DNA from: JAAFIP01 sp963775085 | GTDB taxonomy: Bacteria > Pseudomonadota > Gammaproteobacteria > Burkholderiales > Burkholderiaceae_C | Length of the DNA: 64,000 bases | Assembly (NCBI GenBank): GCA_963775085.1 | Contig: CAVZHO010000005.1 | Location: 186,001-250,000, forward strand | Reading direction: 5' to 3' | Shown: positions 1 through 8,583 of the stretch, in pieces | Position numbering within the stretch: position 1 is the stretch's first letter | Layout: every line of letters begins with the position of its first letter | The notes under the pieces: generated by a model | What the model was told of the DNA's origin: nothing | The model's database searches: none | The model's input: the letters and a program-made list of their open reading frames with translations, nothing else | Position numbers and translations under genes: made by a program

Positions 1-905
1 GCCCAGCTCGTCAGCACCCTGCTGGGCACCCTCACCCAAAGCGAAACGCCCGCGCAACTGGCCGAGAACTGGCAGCGCATCGCCACCCACTTCGACCTGC
101 TGCTAGACCGCCCCCAAGCCGTAGACGCCTGGAGCAAACCATCCTCCAACTAGCAGTGCGCGGCCTGCTCGTCCCCCAAGACCCGCAAGACGAACCCGCC
201 AGCGAACTGCTCAAGAAAATCCGCACGAGAAAGACAAACTCATCGCCCAGGGCAAGATCAAGCGCGACAAACCCCTGCCCCCGATTGCTGGGGACGAACA
301 GCTATTTGCATTGCCGCTGGGGTGGGAGTGGTGTCAACTGGATGAACTTGTGACTATCTGTGGCGGAAAAAGAGTAGCGAATGGATATCAACTCTCAACG
401 GTGCCGACTGGATTTATTTATATTCGCGTTAGCGACATGAAGGGCGGCTCAATTGATGACACCGATTTGCGATATCTGGATGCTGAAATGCGTTCAACGA
501 TAAGTCGATACATCATTACGAAGGATGACATTTACATGACAATTGTCGGTGCCACCATCGGAAAATGTGGCCTCGTTCCAGAGCGATTTGATGGAATGAA
601 TTTGACGGAAAACGCCGCAAGGCTTACGCCGCACCTCTTGTCCAAGGACTACCTTTTCAGGCTTCTTGCGTCGGAATTTTGCCAGACCCAGTTTCTTGGA
701 AAAACTAAGCAGGTGGGCGTGCAGAAAATGGCATTAAATCGATTGGCAGGAACACTGATCCCGCTCCCACCCCTCGCCGAACAATCCCGCATCGTCACCG
801 CGTAGCCCAGCTGCGCGCATGTGTGCCGACCTGCGTCAGCGCCTGACCGCCAGCCAATCCACCCAAGCCCATCTGGCCGAGGCGTTGGTGCAAGAGGGGG
901 CCTAA
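1..905 (+). pseudogene. hsdS: Type I restriction specificity subunit HsdS, partial and frameshifted
   Basis: HsdS is the DNA-recognition subunit of a type I restriction-modification enzyme. The piece begins before the window. Translation gives the helical spacer (LLGTLTQSETPAQLAENW), then in shifted frames LEQTILQLAVRGLLVPQDP, ASELLKKI and PLPPIAGDEQLFALPLGW, then an intact second target-recognition domain (about 311-800) with the hallmark PLPPLAEQSRIV, and finally QLRALCADLRQRLTAS and the terminal coil. Frames change near 129, 224, 798 and 822. Each change is explained by one missing base, mostly a C in a short C run. Its HsdM/HsdR partners would lie upstream outside the window. It is either a decayed gene or a stretch with base-call errors. 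The family assignment is firm; functional status is not. Confidence 0.8.
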
Positions 906-926
906 TCAAGTCGGTCACAGGAGACG

Positions 927-1958
927 CTACAGAGAGTGTTTCGTTTTGGGATTTTGCTTAGAAAGCTTACGCCGCACTGGGTACGCAGGTGATGTGCCCA
1001 AGCGTGCGATGCCGTCCATGAGCAATGTGGGCTGTTGATAGCGTGTCGCTAGGCGCAGTGCTTTTCTCAGCGAGCGATTGCTCTTGAACTGGGCTAGGTT
1101 CAATACAACCGGCAGCTTTGTCTTTCGATAGGCCTCCAGCGCTTGCAGGTTCAAGAGGCTAATGCACTTGTGATGAACGTCGCTCAGCGCGTGGGCTCGC
1201 GCCATCTCCGGCGATAGCCAACCCAGCAATTCTGTCAAACGTTCGTACAGTAGCTTTAGGCGACCCAGTGCCTCGCTAGGTGTGGTGGGAGCTGGGGCAA
1301 CAATGGCAGGTTGGTTGCCGCGCCGCGCCCTGGTTTCTTCCATGAGTGGCCCGATTTTCCAGATAGGTTCATGGTGGGCAATGCGGTTGCGTATCTCATT
1401 GCATAGGTCGAACCGCGCGAACAGAGCGTCACGGTGCTTTTGTTTGGACCAGTGTGTTACCTGCCGTTGCCGGTGTCCGGGCAGTATGTCTAAGAGGATT
1501 GGGCCCCAAACGATTGGCTGATGCGCCATGTCCTGGCGCAGGTCTAGCAAGTGCGGCCAGAATCCGAATGTCAAACGGGAGACTACGTCGTCGGGTGACG
1601 GTACGGGCACTTTGGGTACCGATTGTTGGTGGTGTTTCGTGTACGTTACATCTGTTATCTTCTTGCGTGAAAGCTTGTTGAGGTCTACATGGTCGTACCA
1701 GTCGCGCGAATTTGTACTGCCAGCCACACCGTACCGCATGCTCATAGCGGTGTGGCATTGGTTACGCAAAACTATCTCTGTGAGCGAGATGGTCCTGAAG
1801 ATTGCTGCACTTAGCTCTTCATTCCACTGATAAAGGCCGAGCATTTCTTCATCGGATTGGGTGTTGAAGAAGACACGGTAACTACTCAGCCGGGCGTGAG
1901 AAAGTGCCTTGATCTTTGCTTGGTTTGCCAAAATGGTGTATTGCTTATTGTTTTTCAT
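927..1958 (-). CDS. Abi_2-like abortive-infection family protein (HEPN-type motif)
   Basis: A 343-residue protein resembling the Abi-like (Abi_2/AbiD/AbiF) family. It has an N-terminal helical part (YQWNEELSAAIFRTISLTE, then IVLRNQCH) and, at residues 190-200, RNRIAHHEPIW. The latter matches the R-x4-6-H signature of HEPN ribonuclease domains and the RN.IAHH motif of Abi_2 proteins. By family knowledge such proteins stop host growth on phage infection by cleaving RNA; activity here is inferred. It sits downstream of the hsdS/hsdM pair on the same strand, beyond a terminator-like hairpin, in a cluster rich in defence genes. The C-terminal third is basic and not recognisable. Base composition is lower in GC than the metabolic genes of the window, fitting acquisition by transfer. 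Confidence 0.7.
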   Translation of the reverse strand: MKNNKQYTILANQAKIKALSHARLSSYRVFFNTQSDEEMLGLYQWNEELSAAIFRTISLTEIVLRNQCHTAMSMRYGVAGSTNSRDWYDHVDLNKLSRKKITDVTYTKHHQQSVPKVPVPSPDDVVSRLTFGFWPHLLDLRQDMAHQPIVWGPILLDILPGHRQRQVTHWSKQKHRDALFARFDLCNEIRNRIAHHEPIWKIGPLMEETRARRGNQPAIVAPAPTTPSEALGRLKLLYERLTELLGWLSPEMARAHALSDVHHKCISLLNLQALEAYRKTKLPVVLNLAQFKSNRSLRKALRLATRYQQPTLLMDGIARLGTSPAYPVRRKLSKQNPKTKHSL

Positions 1959-2050
1959 ATCGGTTATAATTGGTCCCGTAAGCGCTTGGGTATATGGCTT
2001 GACAGCTCCCTCTTCGGACGGACGTTAGGCCCCAAGACGCAAAAGAGGAA

Positions 2051-2079
2051 TCGGCCGCGTAAGCGGCCGTTTTCCTTTG
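2051..2079 (-). terminator. Terminator-like hairpin after hsdM
   Basis: An inverted repeat CGGCCGC-GTAA-GCGGCCG with a T-rich stretch on both sides (CTCTTTTG on the minus side, TTTTCCTTTG on the plus side). It sits just past the hsdM stop codon and before the Abi-like gene, so it would separate the two transcripts; it may work in both directions. Confidence 0.6.
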
Positions 2080-2087
2080 TGGCATAC

Positions 2088-3539
2088 CTATGCATTTTTA
2101 GCCTCCAATCGGAATGAGGCTAGTTCGCTCTCCAGTGAATGCAGCTGCGCATTTAACTCCCGCAGTTCGGCACGTACTGCTTCTAGGTCAACCGACTTGG
2201 GTACTACCTTCTGCCCAACATACAGGGGGATGTTCAGACTGCATTCCTTTGCTTCAATTTCCGCTCTGCTTGCCAGATAGGCGTAGCCTTCTACGGTTTT
2301 GCGCTCTTTGACGGTCTTGGCAATGAGTTGGATGTCTTGAGCTCTTAGCGAGTTGTAGATTTTTTCAGGCTTGAACTCTCTGCTGGCATCGATGAACAGT
2401 ACATTCTCATCAGTTTTGCGCTGCCTCAGCACCAAAATGACCATTGGAATCGGAGCGTTGTACAACAACTTAGGCGGCAAACCAATTACCGCGTCGATCA
2501 GGTTGTCATCGATCAGATTTTGCCTAATGTTTTCTTCGGCACCTTGTCTGAACAGCACCCCGTGAGGAACCAATACCGCCATGCGTCCCGTTTCTGGCTT
2601 CATAGAGGCAACCATGTGCAAGATGAAGGCAAAGTCGGCTCGGCTGCGAGGCGGTACACCGCGTGAAAACCGATGGAACCTATCCCACTCTGCCACCTCG
2701 GCACCCCAATCCGACACGTTGTATGGCGGATTGGCTACAACTACGTCGAAGCGTTTGAGGTTCGACTTACCATCCTCAAAGCGTGGGTCATGTAGCGTGT
2801 CGCCCTGTTCGATCTGGGAGTTTGATTCACCATGCAACACCAGATTCATTTTCGCCTGAGCCCAAGTGCTCGCATTTTTTTCCTGGCCGTAGAGTGAAAT
2901 AGACAAATGCTCGTCATGCCCTGGCAGTAGTTGCGCGCACTGAATCAACAGTGCGCCTGTTCCACAGGCTGGGTCATATACTTCTTCTCCCGGCTGAGGG
3001 TCCATCAGTGTTGCCATGAGTTCAGCAACTTCAGGCGGCGTATAGAATTCATCGCCGCCCTTTCGCCCAGCCATAGCCATGCTCTTGAAGAATGAGGCCA
3101 GTTCATCTGCATGGGAGACTGCTGCGGTGAAATGAACTTGCGAGAATGTCCTCAGCAGCTCTGCTAATGCTTGGTCGCGACGTCGCTCGTCACCCAGCAG
3201 CCCGGATTCAAAACGGATAGTCTCAAAAACACCATTGAACAGCGGGTTCGCATCTGCGATTGCGCGCAATGCATTGTCAATGCGGGGTCCATTCCCTTCT
3301 GTTTCACACTCCGTGAGCAACAGGTCGTAATGGGCACGTGGTGGAAGCTGTAGCAAATTCGCTGGTTGCTGTCCGTCTTCAACTTTGCCCGATGATTCAA
3401 CAGATTGATCAGATAGGTACTTTAAAAGTACGAGGGCAATTATGTGATCCTTGTAGCGGTATGTTTCGCCAATTCCTTTCAAGACATCGAAAGCTTTCCA
3501 TATGGCATATGTGAGGTCTTGGGTGGTTTGCTCAGTCAT
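2088..3539 (-). CDS. hsdM: Type I restriction-modification methyltransferase subunit HsdM
   Basis: N6-adenine DNA methyltransferase subunit of 483 residues. It has an HsdM N-terminal helical domain (about 1-150, KAFDVLKGIGETYRYKDHII), S-adenosylmethionine motif I DPACGTGALL (189-198) and catalytic motif IV NPPY (270-273), so the catalytic residues are present. The start chosen is MTEQTTQDL at 3539 rather than an upstream in-frame codon, because its ATG overlaps the last codons of the upstream specificity gene (ATGACTGA), a sign of translational coupling. The gene order is S then M, the reverse of the usual M then S, and no hsdR is present in the window. The pair could be a methyltransferase alone or work with a nuclease encoded elsewhere. 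Confidence 0.9.
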   Translation of the reverse strand: MTEQTTQDLTYAIWKAFDVLKGIGETYRYKDHIIALVLLKYLSDQSVESSGKVEDGQQPANLLQLPPRAHYDLLLTECETEGNGPRIDNALRAIADANPLFNGVFETIRFESGLLGDERRRDQALAELLRTFSQVHFTAAVSHADELASFFKSMAMAGRKGGDEFYTPPEVAELMATLMDPQPGEEVYDPACGTGALLIQCAQLLPGHDEHLSISLYGQEKNASTWAQAKMNLVLHGESNSQIEQGDTLHDPRFEDGKSNLKRFDVVVANPPYNVSDWGAEVAEWDRFHRFSRGVPPRSRADFAFILHMVASMKPETGRMAVLVPHGVLFRQGAEENIRQNLIDDNLIDAVIGLPPKLLYNAPIPMVILVLRQRKTDENVLFIDASREFKPEKIYNSLRAQDIQLIAKTVKERKTVEGYAYLASRAEIEAKECSLNIPLYVGQKVVPKSVDLEAVRAELRELNAQLHSLESELASFRLEAKNA

Positions 3540-4128
3540 GCTCGGCCTCCTCAATGTCCAACAACCCATCAGTAAGATATGCGATCTCGGCCATTTCCAA
3601 GTCGTTAATACGGCTTCGAATCTCAACTAGGCGTGCGCCTGTACTGTCGAGCCAGGCAATTTTTTGCTGCACTTCAAGCGTTGGGACTTTGACTTGAAGA
3701 TTCAGCAGCGTTGACTTAGTGAGGGCTTTGATATTGGTGCCGGTCAACAAGCCAGCAATTTGTGTCTGGGTGGCTGAACGATTCAAATACCAGCTTAAAT
3801 ACCGTGAGTCCAACTCAGTGTTGACGCGGATTACGCTGACATGACCCAGCGGAAATATATTTTCGTCAGCCTGTTCGAAATGCCAAGCGCAATAGCGATC
3901 ACCTCTCGAGGGCAACACAACATCACCAGGCACTAGGCAATTACCCAATAACTTTGCGTCGATACGCACTTGAGGGAGTTCCCGCCAATTGACAGATCGA
4001 TTGCGCACCAGATCTCTAATTGCTAAAGCTCTAGCATTGCCGTTCGGGTCTTCAGGAGGCGGCCCATCGCGGAATACCACCGCGGTGTGCACTTCAGCAA
4101 GATTTTGGAGGGAAATAATTTTTACCAT
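3532..4128 (-). CDS. Half-size type I specificity subunit (HsdS-like, single target-recognition domain)
   Basis: A protein of about 198 residues, half the usual 400-plus of HsdS. It has one target-recognition domain (residues about 1-150, with PGDVVLPSRGDRYCAW and NRSATQTQIAGLLTGTNIKA) and one conserved helical arm (VPTLEVQQKIAWLDSTGARL to the end). Half subunits can assemble as dimers to give a two-part recognition site; that this one does is inference. The start MVKIISLQNL at 4128 is preferred over an upstream in-frame codon (4167) because the domain begins there. Its stop overlaps the start of hsdM by eight bases. It is unrelated in sequence to the hsdS remnant at the left edge. Confidence 0.8.
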   Translation of the reverse strand: MVKIISLQNLAEVHTAVVFRDGPPPEDPNGNARALAIRDLVRNRSVNWRELPQVRIDAKLLGNCLVPGDVVLPSRGDRYCAWHFEQADENIFPLGHVSVIRVNTELDSRYLSWYLNRSATQTQIAGLLTGTNIKALTKSTLLNLQVKVPTLEVQQKIAWLDSTGARLVEIRSRINDLEMAEIAYLTDGLLDIEEAEHD

Positions 4129-4255
4129 AGAGCTCTGCTGTATTTGTTGACTTGAAGTATACACCAATATCCAGAAGATACCGACAGCAGAGTTCTATGT
4201 AAATTTATTGTGAGTGGCGGCAAAGCAACTTGATGGCGTAGTAAAAATGAAAACA

Positions 4256-4370
4256 CTAGCGGCAACTAGACGTTTCACGCTCGCCTTTTCCAATCTCAAG
4301 GTCATAGCAGCTCACCCGGTACGCCTCCAACGCGGTGTTGGTGTCCACCAGGAGAATTTGATTTTTTGAA
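4256..4370 (-). pseudogene. PIN-domain-like N-terminal remnant
   Basis: Just after the XRE-ImmA stop codon, the minus strand reads KNQILLVDTNTALEAYRV, which looks like the start of a PIN-type toxin nuclease with the first acidic residue in VDTN. No start codon lies in that frame (a TTG with a GGGAG-like ribosome site is one base out of frame) and the reading stops after about 20 more residues. Likely a truncated relic of a toxin once paired with the upstream regulator. The match is short. Confidence 0.3.
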
Positions 4371-4400
4371 CAATACTCCCGCCAGTTTTTGTGTTAAATC

Positions 4401-5513
4401 TTAGAGATCAAACGGTGCGGGAAGGTGGTGCTCTTTAAACAGTGCGGCCATGTCGTCCAGGGTGATGTGCAGGGTGCTGGCTGCGCGGCGCACCGAGATA
4501 TGCCCCTGCGCAATGCCCCAGCCTAGGGTTTGCACAAAGCGCAGGCTCATGCGTGGAGGCGGGGCTGCTTTACTGTTGGGTTGTTTGGGGAATGCTTTGC
4601 CTTCCAGTATGCGGTCGGCAACGGCTTTGCGTATGAGGCGCAAATTGACCATGCGCCACATTAGGGCGGTGGGGCTCACTTGTAGCGTTGTTGCAGCTTT
4701 GGCAAGCCAAGCTGGAAGGCCGGGCTCGTCTGGCAAGGGGGTTTTTGCAACCAGTTGCGCAATGGTTTCGCTTGGCATCAGCAAGCCAGCGGCAAAGTTT
4801 TCAGCCAGTTGCTCAATACGTTTCTTGGTGGTGTCGGTTTTGGATGCACCATCTAGGCGATCAGGCGGCATGCGATCCCAGGTGAGCAGGTGAAACAGCT
4901 CGTGCGCCATGTCAAAAGCGCGGCGTGCTGCTGGCTCATGGCGGTTGATCAAGATGGTGTTGAGCTGGTCTAGCTGGCAGGCTGCGCCCGACACGCCTTT
5001 GACGGCATCCACATGCAATACCAGGGTGTCAAGCTGGTCTTCTACTACGCTTGCAAGATTGAGCGCGGGTACTTCGCCTAACTCCAGTGCTTGGGCGATG
5101 GCCTCACCTTCGGCTTGGGCATCTTCGAAGGTGCTCTTCTCGTTAAGCGCCACTCGGCGCAGCACAGAATTAACAGGCTCGCCCTTGAGGCGTGACAGAT
5201 ATCGGTAGGTGGCGATCCATTGGCCCGCTTTGTCTTCAAAAGCATTCAGCTCGGCAGGGACGGTGTTTTTTTGCCGCCAGGAGAACTGGCCTTCACCGAT
5301 CAGACGCAAGGGGTCGGTGAGGTGGCCTACGCTCATGCCAAAAATCTGCGCTGCGCTGAGCAGCTCTTGTGCGGTGATTTTTCTGTCGCCCAGCTCTATG
5401 TCAGACAAGGTTTGCCGGTCTTTCAGGCCAAGCTGCTGGGCCATGTCTATTTGGCTCAGTTGGTGGCTTTCTCGTAGCGCCTTGAGTCGAGTGCGAATTA
5501 AAGCAGCATCCAT
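4401..5513 (-). CDS. XRE-family regulator fused to ImmA/IrrE metallopeptidase
   Basis: A 370-residue two-domain protein. An N-terminal XRE helix-turn-helix (residues about 5-60, LRESHQLSQIDMAQQLGLKD) is followed by an ImmA/IrrE zinc peptidase domain (about 150-290) with HELFH at 204-208, the HExxH zinc motif. Family members cleave repressors or act as antitoxins and anti-repressors in mobile elements and toxin-antitoxin loci. The start MDAALIRTRL at 5513 is chosen because the DNA-binding domain begins there; an upstream ATG (5537) would overlap the putative operator. It heads the minus-strand series leading to the half-HsdS and hsdM genes and may control them. The palindrome directly upstream suggests autoregulation. 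Confidence 0.85.
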   Translation of the reverse strand: MDAALIRTRLKALRESHQLSQIDMAQQLGLKDRQTLSDIELGDRKITAQELLSAAQIFGMSVGHLTDPLRLIGEGQFSWRQKNTVPAELNAFEDKAGQWIATYRYLSRLKGEPVNSVLRRVALNEKSTFEDAQAEGEAIAQALELGEVPALNLASVVEDQLDTLVLHVDAVKGVSGAACQLDQLNTILINRHEPAARRAFDMAHELFHLLTWDRMPPDRLDGASKTDTTKKRIEQLAENFAAGLLMPSETIAQLVAKTPLPDEPGLPAWLAKAATTLQVSPTALMWRMVNLRLIRKAVADRILEGKAFPKQPNSKAAPPPRMSLRFVQTLGWGIAQGHISVRRAASTLHITLDDMAALFKEHHLPAPFDL

Positions 5514-5526
5514 ACAATTTCCTATA

Positions 5527-5557
5527 ATTTCCCGCAAAAATGTATTTTGCAGGAAAT
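5527..5557 (-). promoter_or_regulatory. Palindromic operator candidate for the XRE-ImmA gene
   Basis: Two arms of about 13 bases, ATTTCCCGCAAAA and TTTTGCAGGAAAT, face each other across a five-base centre, with one mismatch. They lie 14 bases upstream of the XRE-ImmA start codon. Position and symmetry fit a dimeric XRE repressor site that overlaps the promoter. The link to this regulator is inferred. Confidence 0.5.
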
Positions 5558-5648
5558 TAATGCATTTCTCTTGAGGACATTCCCTAAATCCCTCGGATTT
5601 AGCGGTGTGAGCGGATAAACGGTGGCTGTATGTTCGGATTGCTGTGGT

Positions 5649-6660
5649 TTACGCACCATATTTCACGACTTCCTGGTCAATCGCCCCAAACACACTCTGC
5701 CCATCCTTGCCCTTCACCTCAATCCGAATCGTGTCGCCAAACTTCATGTAGTCGGTGGACGGTTTGCCGTCCTGGATGGTTTCTATGGCGCGTTTTTCGG
5801 CGATGCAGCTGTAGCCTTTGGGCCAGTCTTTTTTGCCGTCTTATCTCCACCGCCTTGTTGCTGATGGTGCCGCTGCCGATGATGCTGCCTGCCCGCACAT
5901 TGCGGGTTTTGCACAGGTGGGCAATCAGCTGGCCGAAGTGGAAGGTCATCTCTTTGCCTGCGTCGCACATGCCTACGGTGCGGCCGTTCCACTGGCTTTG
6001 CGCGGTGAGGTGCAGGCGGCCGTGGTCCCAGGCGTCGCCCAGCTCGTCCAGGGTGACCGCAACGGGGCTGAAGGCGGTGGCGGGCTTGCTTTGCAAAAAG
6101 CCAAAGCTCTTGGCCAGCTCGTCGGGGATCAAATGGCGCAGGCTCCAGTCGTTGGCCAGCATCACCAGGCGGATGCCGTCCAGCGCCTGTTCGGGCGTGC
6201 TGCCCATCTTGATGTCGGCGGTAATGACGGCCAGCTCGGCCTCAAAGTCGATGCCAAAGGCCTCGCTCACGCAGGGCACGTTGTCGCAGGGGCCTAAAAG
6301 ATCGTCGCTGCCGCCCTGGTACATCAGCGGCTCGGTGTAGTAGTTGTCGGGCACGGTGCTGTTGCGCGCCAGGCGCACCAGCTCGACGTGGTTGATGTAG
6401 GCCGAGCCGTCGGCCCACTGGTAGGCGCGCGGCAGCGGGGCCATGCACTGCTTGGGGTCGAACGGGAAGGCGTGGCGGGCTTTGCCTTGGTTGAGCGTGT
6501 CGTACAGGTCTTGCAGTTGCGGCGAGAGGAAGTTCCAGTCGTCCAGCACCTGCTGGAGCTTGCTGGCTATGCCGGTGGCATAGTGGGCGGTGCTCAGATC
6601 GCGCGAGACGACGACCAGTTGGCCGTCGCGCGAGCCGTCTTTGAGGGTGGCAAATTTCAT
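5649..6660 (-). pseudogene. Fumarylacetoacetate hydrolase family protein, single frameshift
   Basis: The reading frame starts MKFATLKDGSRDGQLVVVSR at 6660 and matches the fumarylacetoacetate hydrolase / 2-keto-4-pentenoate hydratase fold: FEAELAVITADIKMG with acidic metal ligands, LVMLANDWSLRHL and AGSIIGSGTISNKAVEI. Near 5846 the frame is lost. One base later the expected tail reads KKDWPKGYSCIAEKRAIE and ends AIDQEVVKYGA at 5649. The total length, 1012 bases, is exactly one base more than 336 codons plus stop. Intact, it would be a cytoplasmic C-C hydrolase or decarboxylase in aromatic or keto-acid breakdown. A single-base assembly error is as likely as true inactivation. Confidence 0.75.
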
Positions 6661-6845
6661 AAGGAGTCCAGGGATAGGGTGATTGGGGAGAGTGCATGGT
6701 GTACCTCCACCGCGTCCCGGGCACCCTGCCACCACGCTGGGGGCAAGTTGCTCGTGCGCCACGCAATTTTAGGGCAACCAGCACCGCAGCAATCTCTGGG
6801 CTGCTCACTCCACGGGAAAAACCCCAAGCAGGCTATATTGCTTGC

Positions 6846-8045
6846 ATGTCCGGCCCCTTTGCCCCTCCCCTGCCGCTGCGCATTCTGCTGGCACTGATCG
6901 TGCTGGTGCTGTGCGCGCATGGACTGCTGCTGTCTGGCAGCACCCGCGCCTGGAGCCCGGGCCAGCGCACCAGTACCGCCATGACCATTCGCAGCATGGT
7001 CGCTGAGCCTGCGGCGGCTGCGCCCGTCGCTGCGCCACAGGCAGCTTTGCCCGTCAAACCGCCGCGCGCAAAGAAAACTCCTGCTCAACCCCGTAATTCA
7101 CAAGAAAATATGCCTGTAGTCCCCGTCAGCAGGACGCAAGCAGCTATTGAAAACATAGCAACTATTTTGCTGCTGGAAGACAAAACACCTGCCACGCCAG
7201 CCCCTGAATCAGTCCTGCCCCCCCCGATCACCGAGTCCCCTACGCAAGTAGCCACACCAGTGCCCCAGCCAGCACCTGTGCCACCTGCACCCAACGAAGT
7301 CTCGTTGGCTACATCGGCGCAGCATGAGGTCTCGCCCATAGCCGCAGCGCCTGCTGTGGCCAGAGCCGACCCAGCCCAATCGCTGGAGCTTAAATTCCCA
7401 CCTTCGGGGCGATTTGACTACGTCGCCACCCTGCTGCGGGGGGTACAGCCACAAACCGGCTCGGGCTCGCTGGAATGGACCAGCGATGGCCGGGCCTACG
7501 CGATGCGACTGTCTTCTTCGGCTTTCTTTGTCACCCTGCTCAGCCAAACCAGTGTCGGCCAACTCGGCGCTGACGGTCTGATGCCCGAGCGCTTTGCCGA
7601 CAAGCGCGTGAACCGCAGCGAGAAAGCGACACACTTTGCACGCAATACGGCCTCGGGCGCAGGCCGCATTAGCTTCTCTGGCAACCAAAGCGCTATGGCC
7701 CTGCAGCGCGGCGCGCAGGACCGCCTCAGTGTGCTGATGCAACTGGCAGGGCTGGCGGCTGCCAACCCAGTGCAGTTCACTGGCGTTGGCAAGTTCGCCA
7801 TCCAGGTAGCCAGCACCGAAGGGGCGGATATCTGGCAGTTGGTCGTAGAGGGAGAAGAGACTTTGCAACTGCCCGCAGGCAGTACCCGCGCGCTGCACGT
7901 GGTGCGCAACCCGCGCCAGGAGTATGACGCACGGCTGGAACTTTGGCTGGCCCCCGAGCTGGGCTACTTGCCTGTGCGCATCAAGCAAACCGAGGCCAAC
8001 GGCAACACCTCCGACCTGCAACTGCGCAGCCCCCCATTGCCATAA
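6846..8045 (+). CDS. DUF3108 domain-containing protein with N-terminal membrane segment
   Basis: A 399-residue protein. One membrane segment (PLRILLALIVLVLCAHGLLL) is followed by a long Ala/Pro-rich linker (residues about 40-175) and a C-terminal DUF3108 domain (about 180-399; RFDYVATLLRGVQPQTGSGS, YDARLELWLAPELGYLPVRI). DUF3108 proteins are envelope proteins of unknown role. The start at 6846 puts the membrane anchor at the N-terminus; an upstream in-frame codon at 6696 would add a basic leader with no recognisable role. Part of the linker (MPVVPVSRTQAAIENIATI) is encoded by a reversed copy of repeat A, read in frame. It lies alone between the hydrolase gene and the DUF3567 gene. Confidence 0.75.
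   Translation: MSGPFAPPLPLRILLALIVLVLCAHGLLLSGSTRAWSPGQRTSTAMTIRSMVAEPAAAAPVAAPQAALPVKPPRAKKTPAQPRNSQENMPVVPVSRTQAAIENIATILLLEDKTPATPAPESVLPPPITESPTQVATPVPQPAPVPPAPNEVSLATSAQHEVSPIAAAPAVARADPAQSLELKFPPSGRFDYVATLLRGVQPQTGSGSLEWTSDGRAYAMRLSSSAFFVTLLSQTSVGQLGADGLMPERFADKRVNRSEKATHFARNTASGAGRISFSGNQSAMALQRGAQDRLSVLMQLAGLAAANPVQFTGVGKFAIQVASTEGADIWQLVVEGEETLQLPAGSTRALHVVRNPRQEYDARLELWLAPELGYLPVRIKQTEANGNTSDLQLRSPPLP
7105..7167 (-). repeat. Repeat A copy inside DUF3108 gene (in frame)
   Basis: Reverse-oriented copy: TGTAGTCCCCGTCAGCAGGA followed by CGCAAGCAGCTATTG and a TAGC end. It encodes part of the proline-rich linker without disturbing the frame. Confidence 0.85.
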
Positions 8046-8192
8046 GGGCTATCCCCCCGCTGATGGGCCGTGTAACTGTGGCGTTTTTCGTGAAATTGTG
8101 CGGATAAACCCTGTCCGCCTTGAAAATCTCCAAGCCGTTACTACATCATATGGTGTACGCTGATACCAGCGAAACTCAAGGACCCTGCCGCT

Positions 8193-8549
8193 ATGCAAAT
8201 GCTCTATGACTCCGACTCTTTTGTGGTGGTTCACCTGCAAGCCGAAGCGCAGGAGTCTTCCTTGGCGCAAGACGCAGTCGAAGTGGCTATGAACAGCCGC
8301 GTGGTTAACGCGCAGTCGATGGGCTCGGGCAGTGGCAAAGATGACAACTCCGGCCTGCGCCTGGCGCGCCATGGCTTTGAGATTGTGGACAAGCGTTCGG
8401 GCAAAGAGGTGTATCTGGATGGCTCCTGGGCCGAGCTGTTTCAGCAGCAGATCAACGCCTGGCAGGCTAAAACCCCGACACAGGACGAGGTGGAAGACGC
8501 GCTGGAGTGTTACACCCAGCTGGCGCAAAACCCGGTCGTGCTGCACTAA
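8193..8549 (+). CDS. DUF3567 family protein
   Basis: A 118-residue protein with the family's typical start MQMLYDSDSFVVV and end YTQLAQNPVVLH, and the middle HGFEIVDKRSGKEVYLDG. DUF3567 proteins are short cytoplasmic proteins confined largely to Burkholderiales; their function is not known. The start at 8193 has no long leader before it and gives the family's usual length. It supports assignment of the window to this order. No operon partner is evident: the next gene is on the opposite strand. Confidence 0.85.
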   Translation: MQMLYDSDSFVVVHLQAEAQESSLAQDAVEVAMNSRVVNAQSMGSGSGKDDNSGLRLARHGFEIVDKRSGKEVYLDGSWAELFQQQINAWQAKTPTQDEVEDALECYTQLAQNPVVLH

Positions 8550-8583
8550 AGCAGGCGTAACCAGCCGCTCACGGCCCTTCGCT

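Noticed and set aside
5604..5620. TGTGAGCGGATAA, identical to 13 bases of the E. coli lac operator
   Set aside because: No lac-type gene or LacI-like regulator is near, the match is short and not symmetric beyond these bases; most likely chance.
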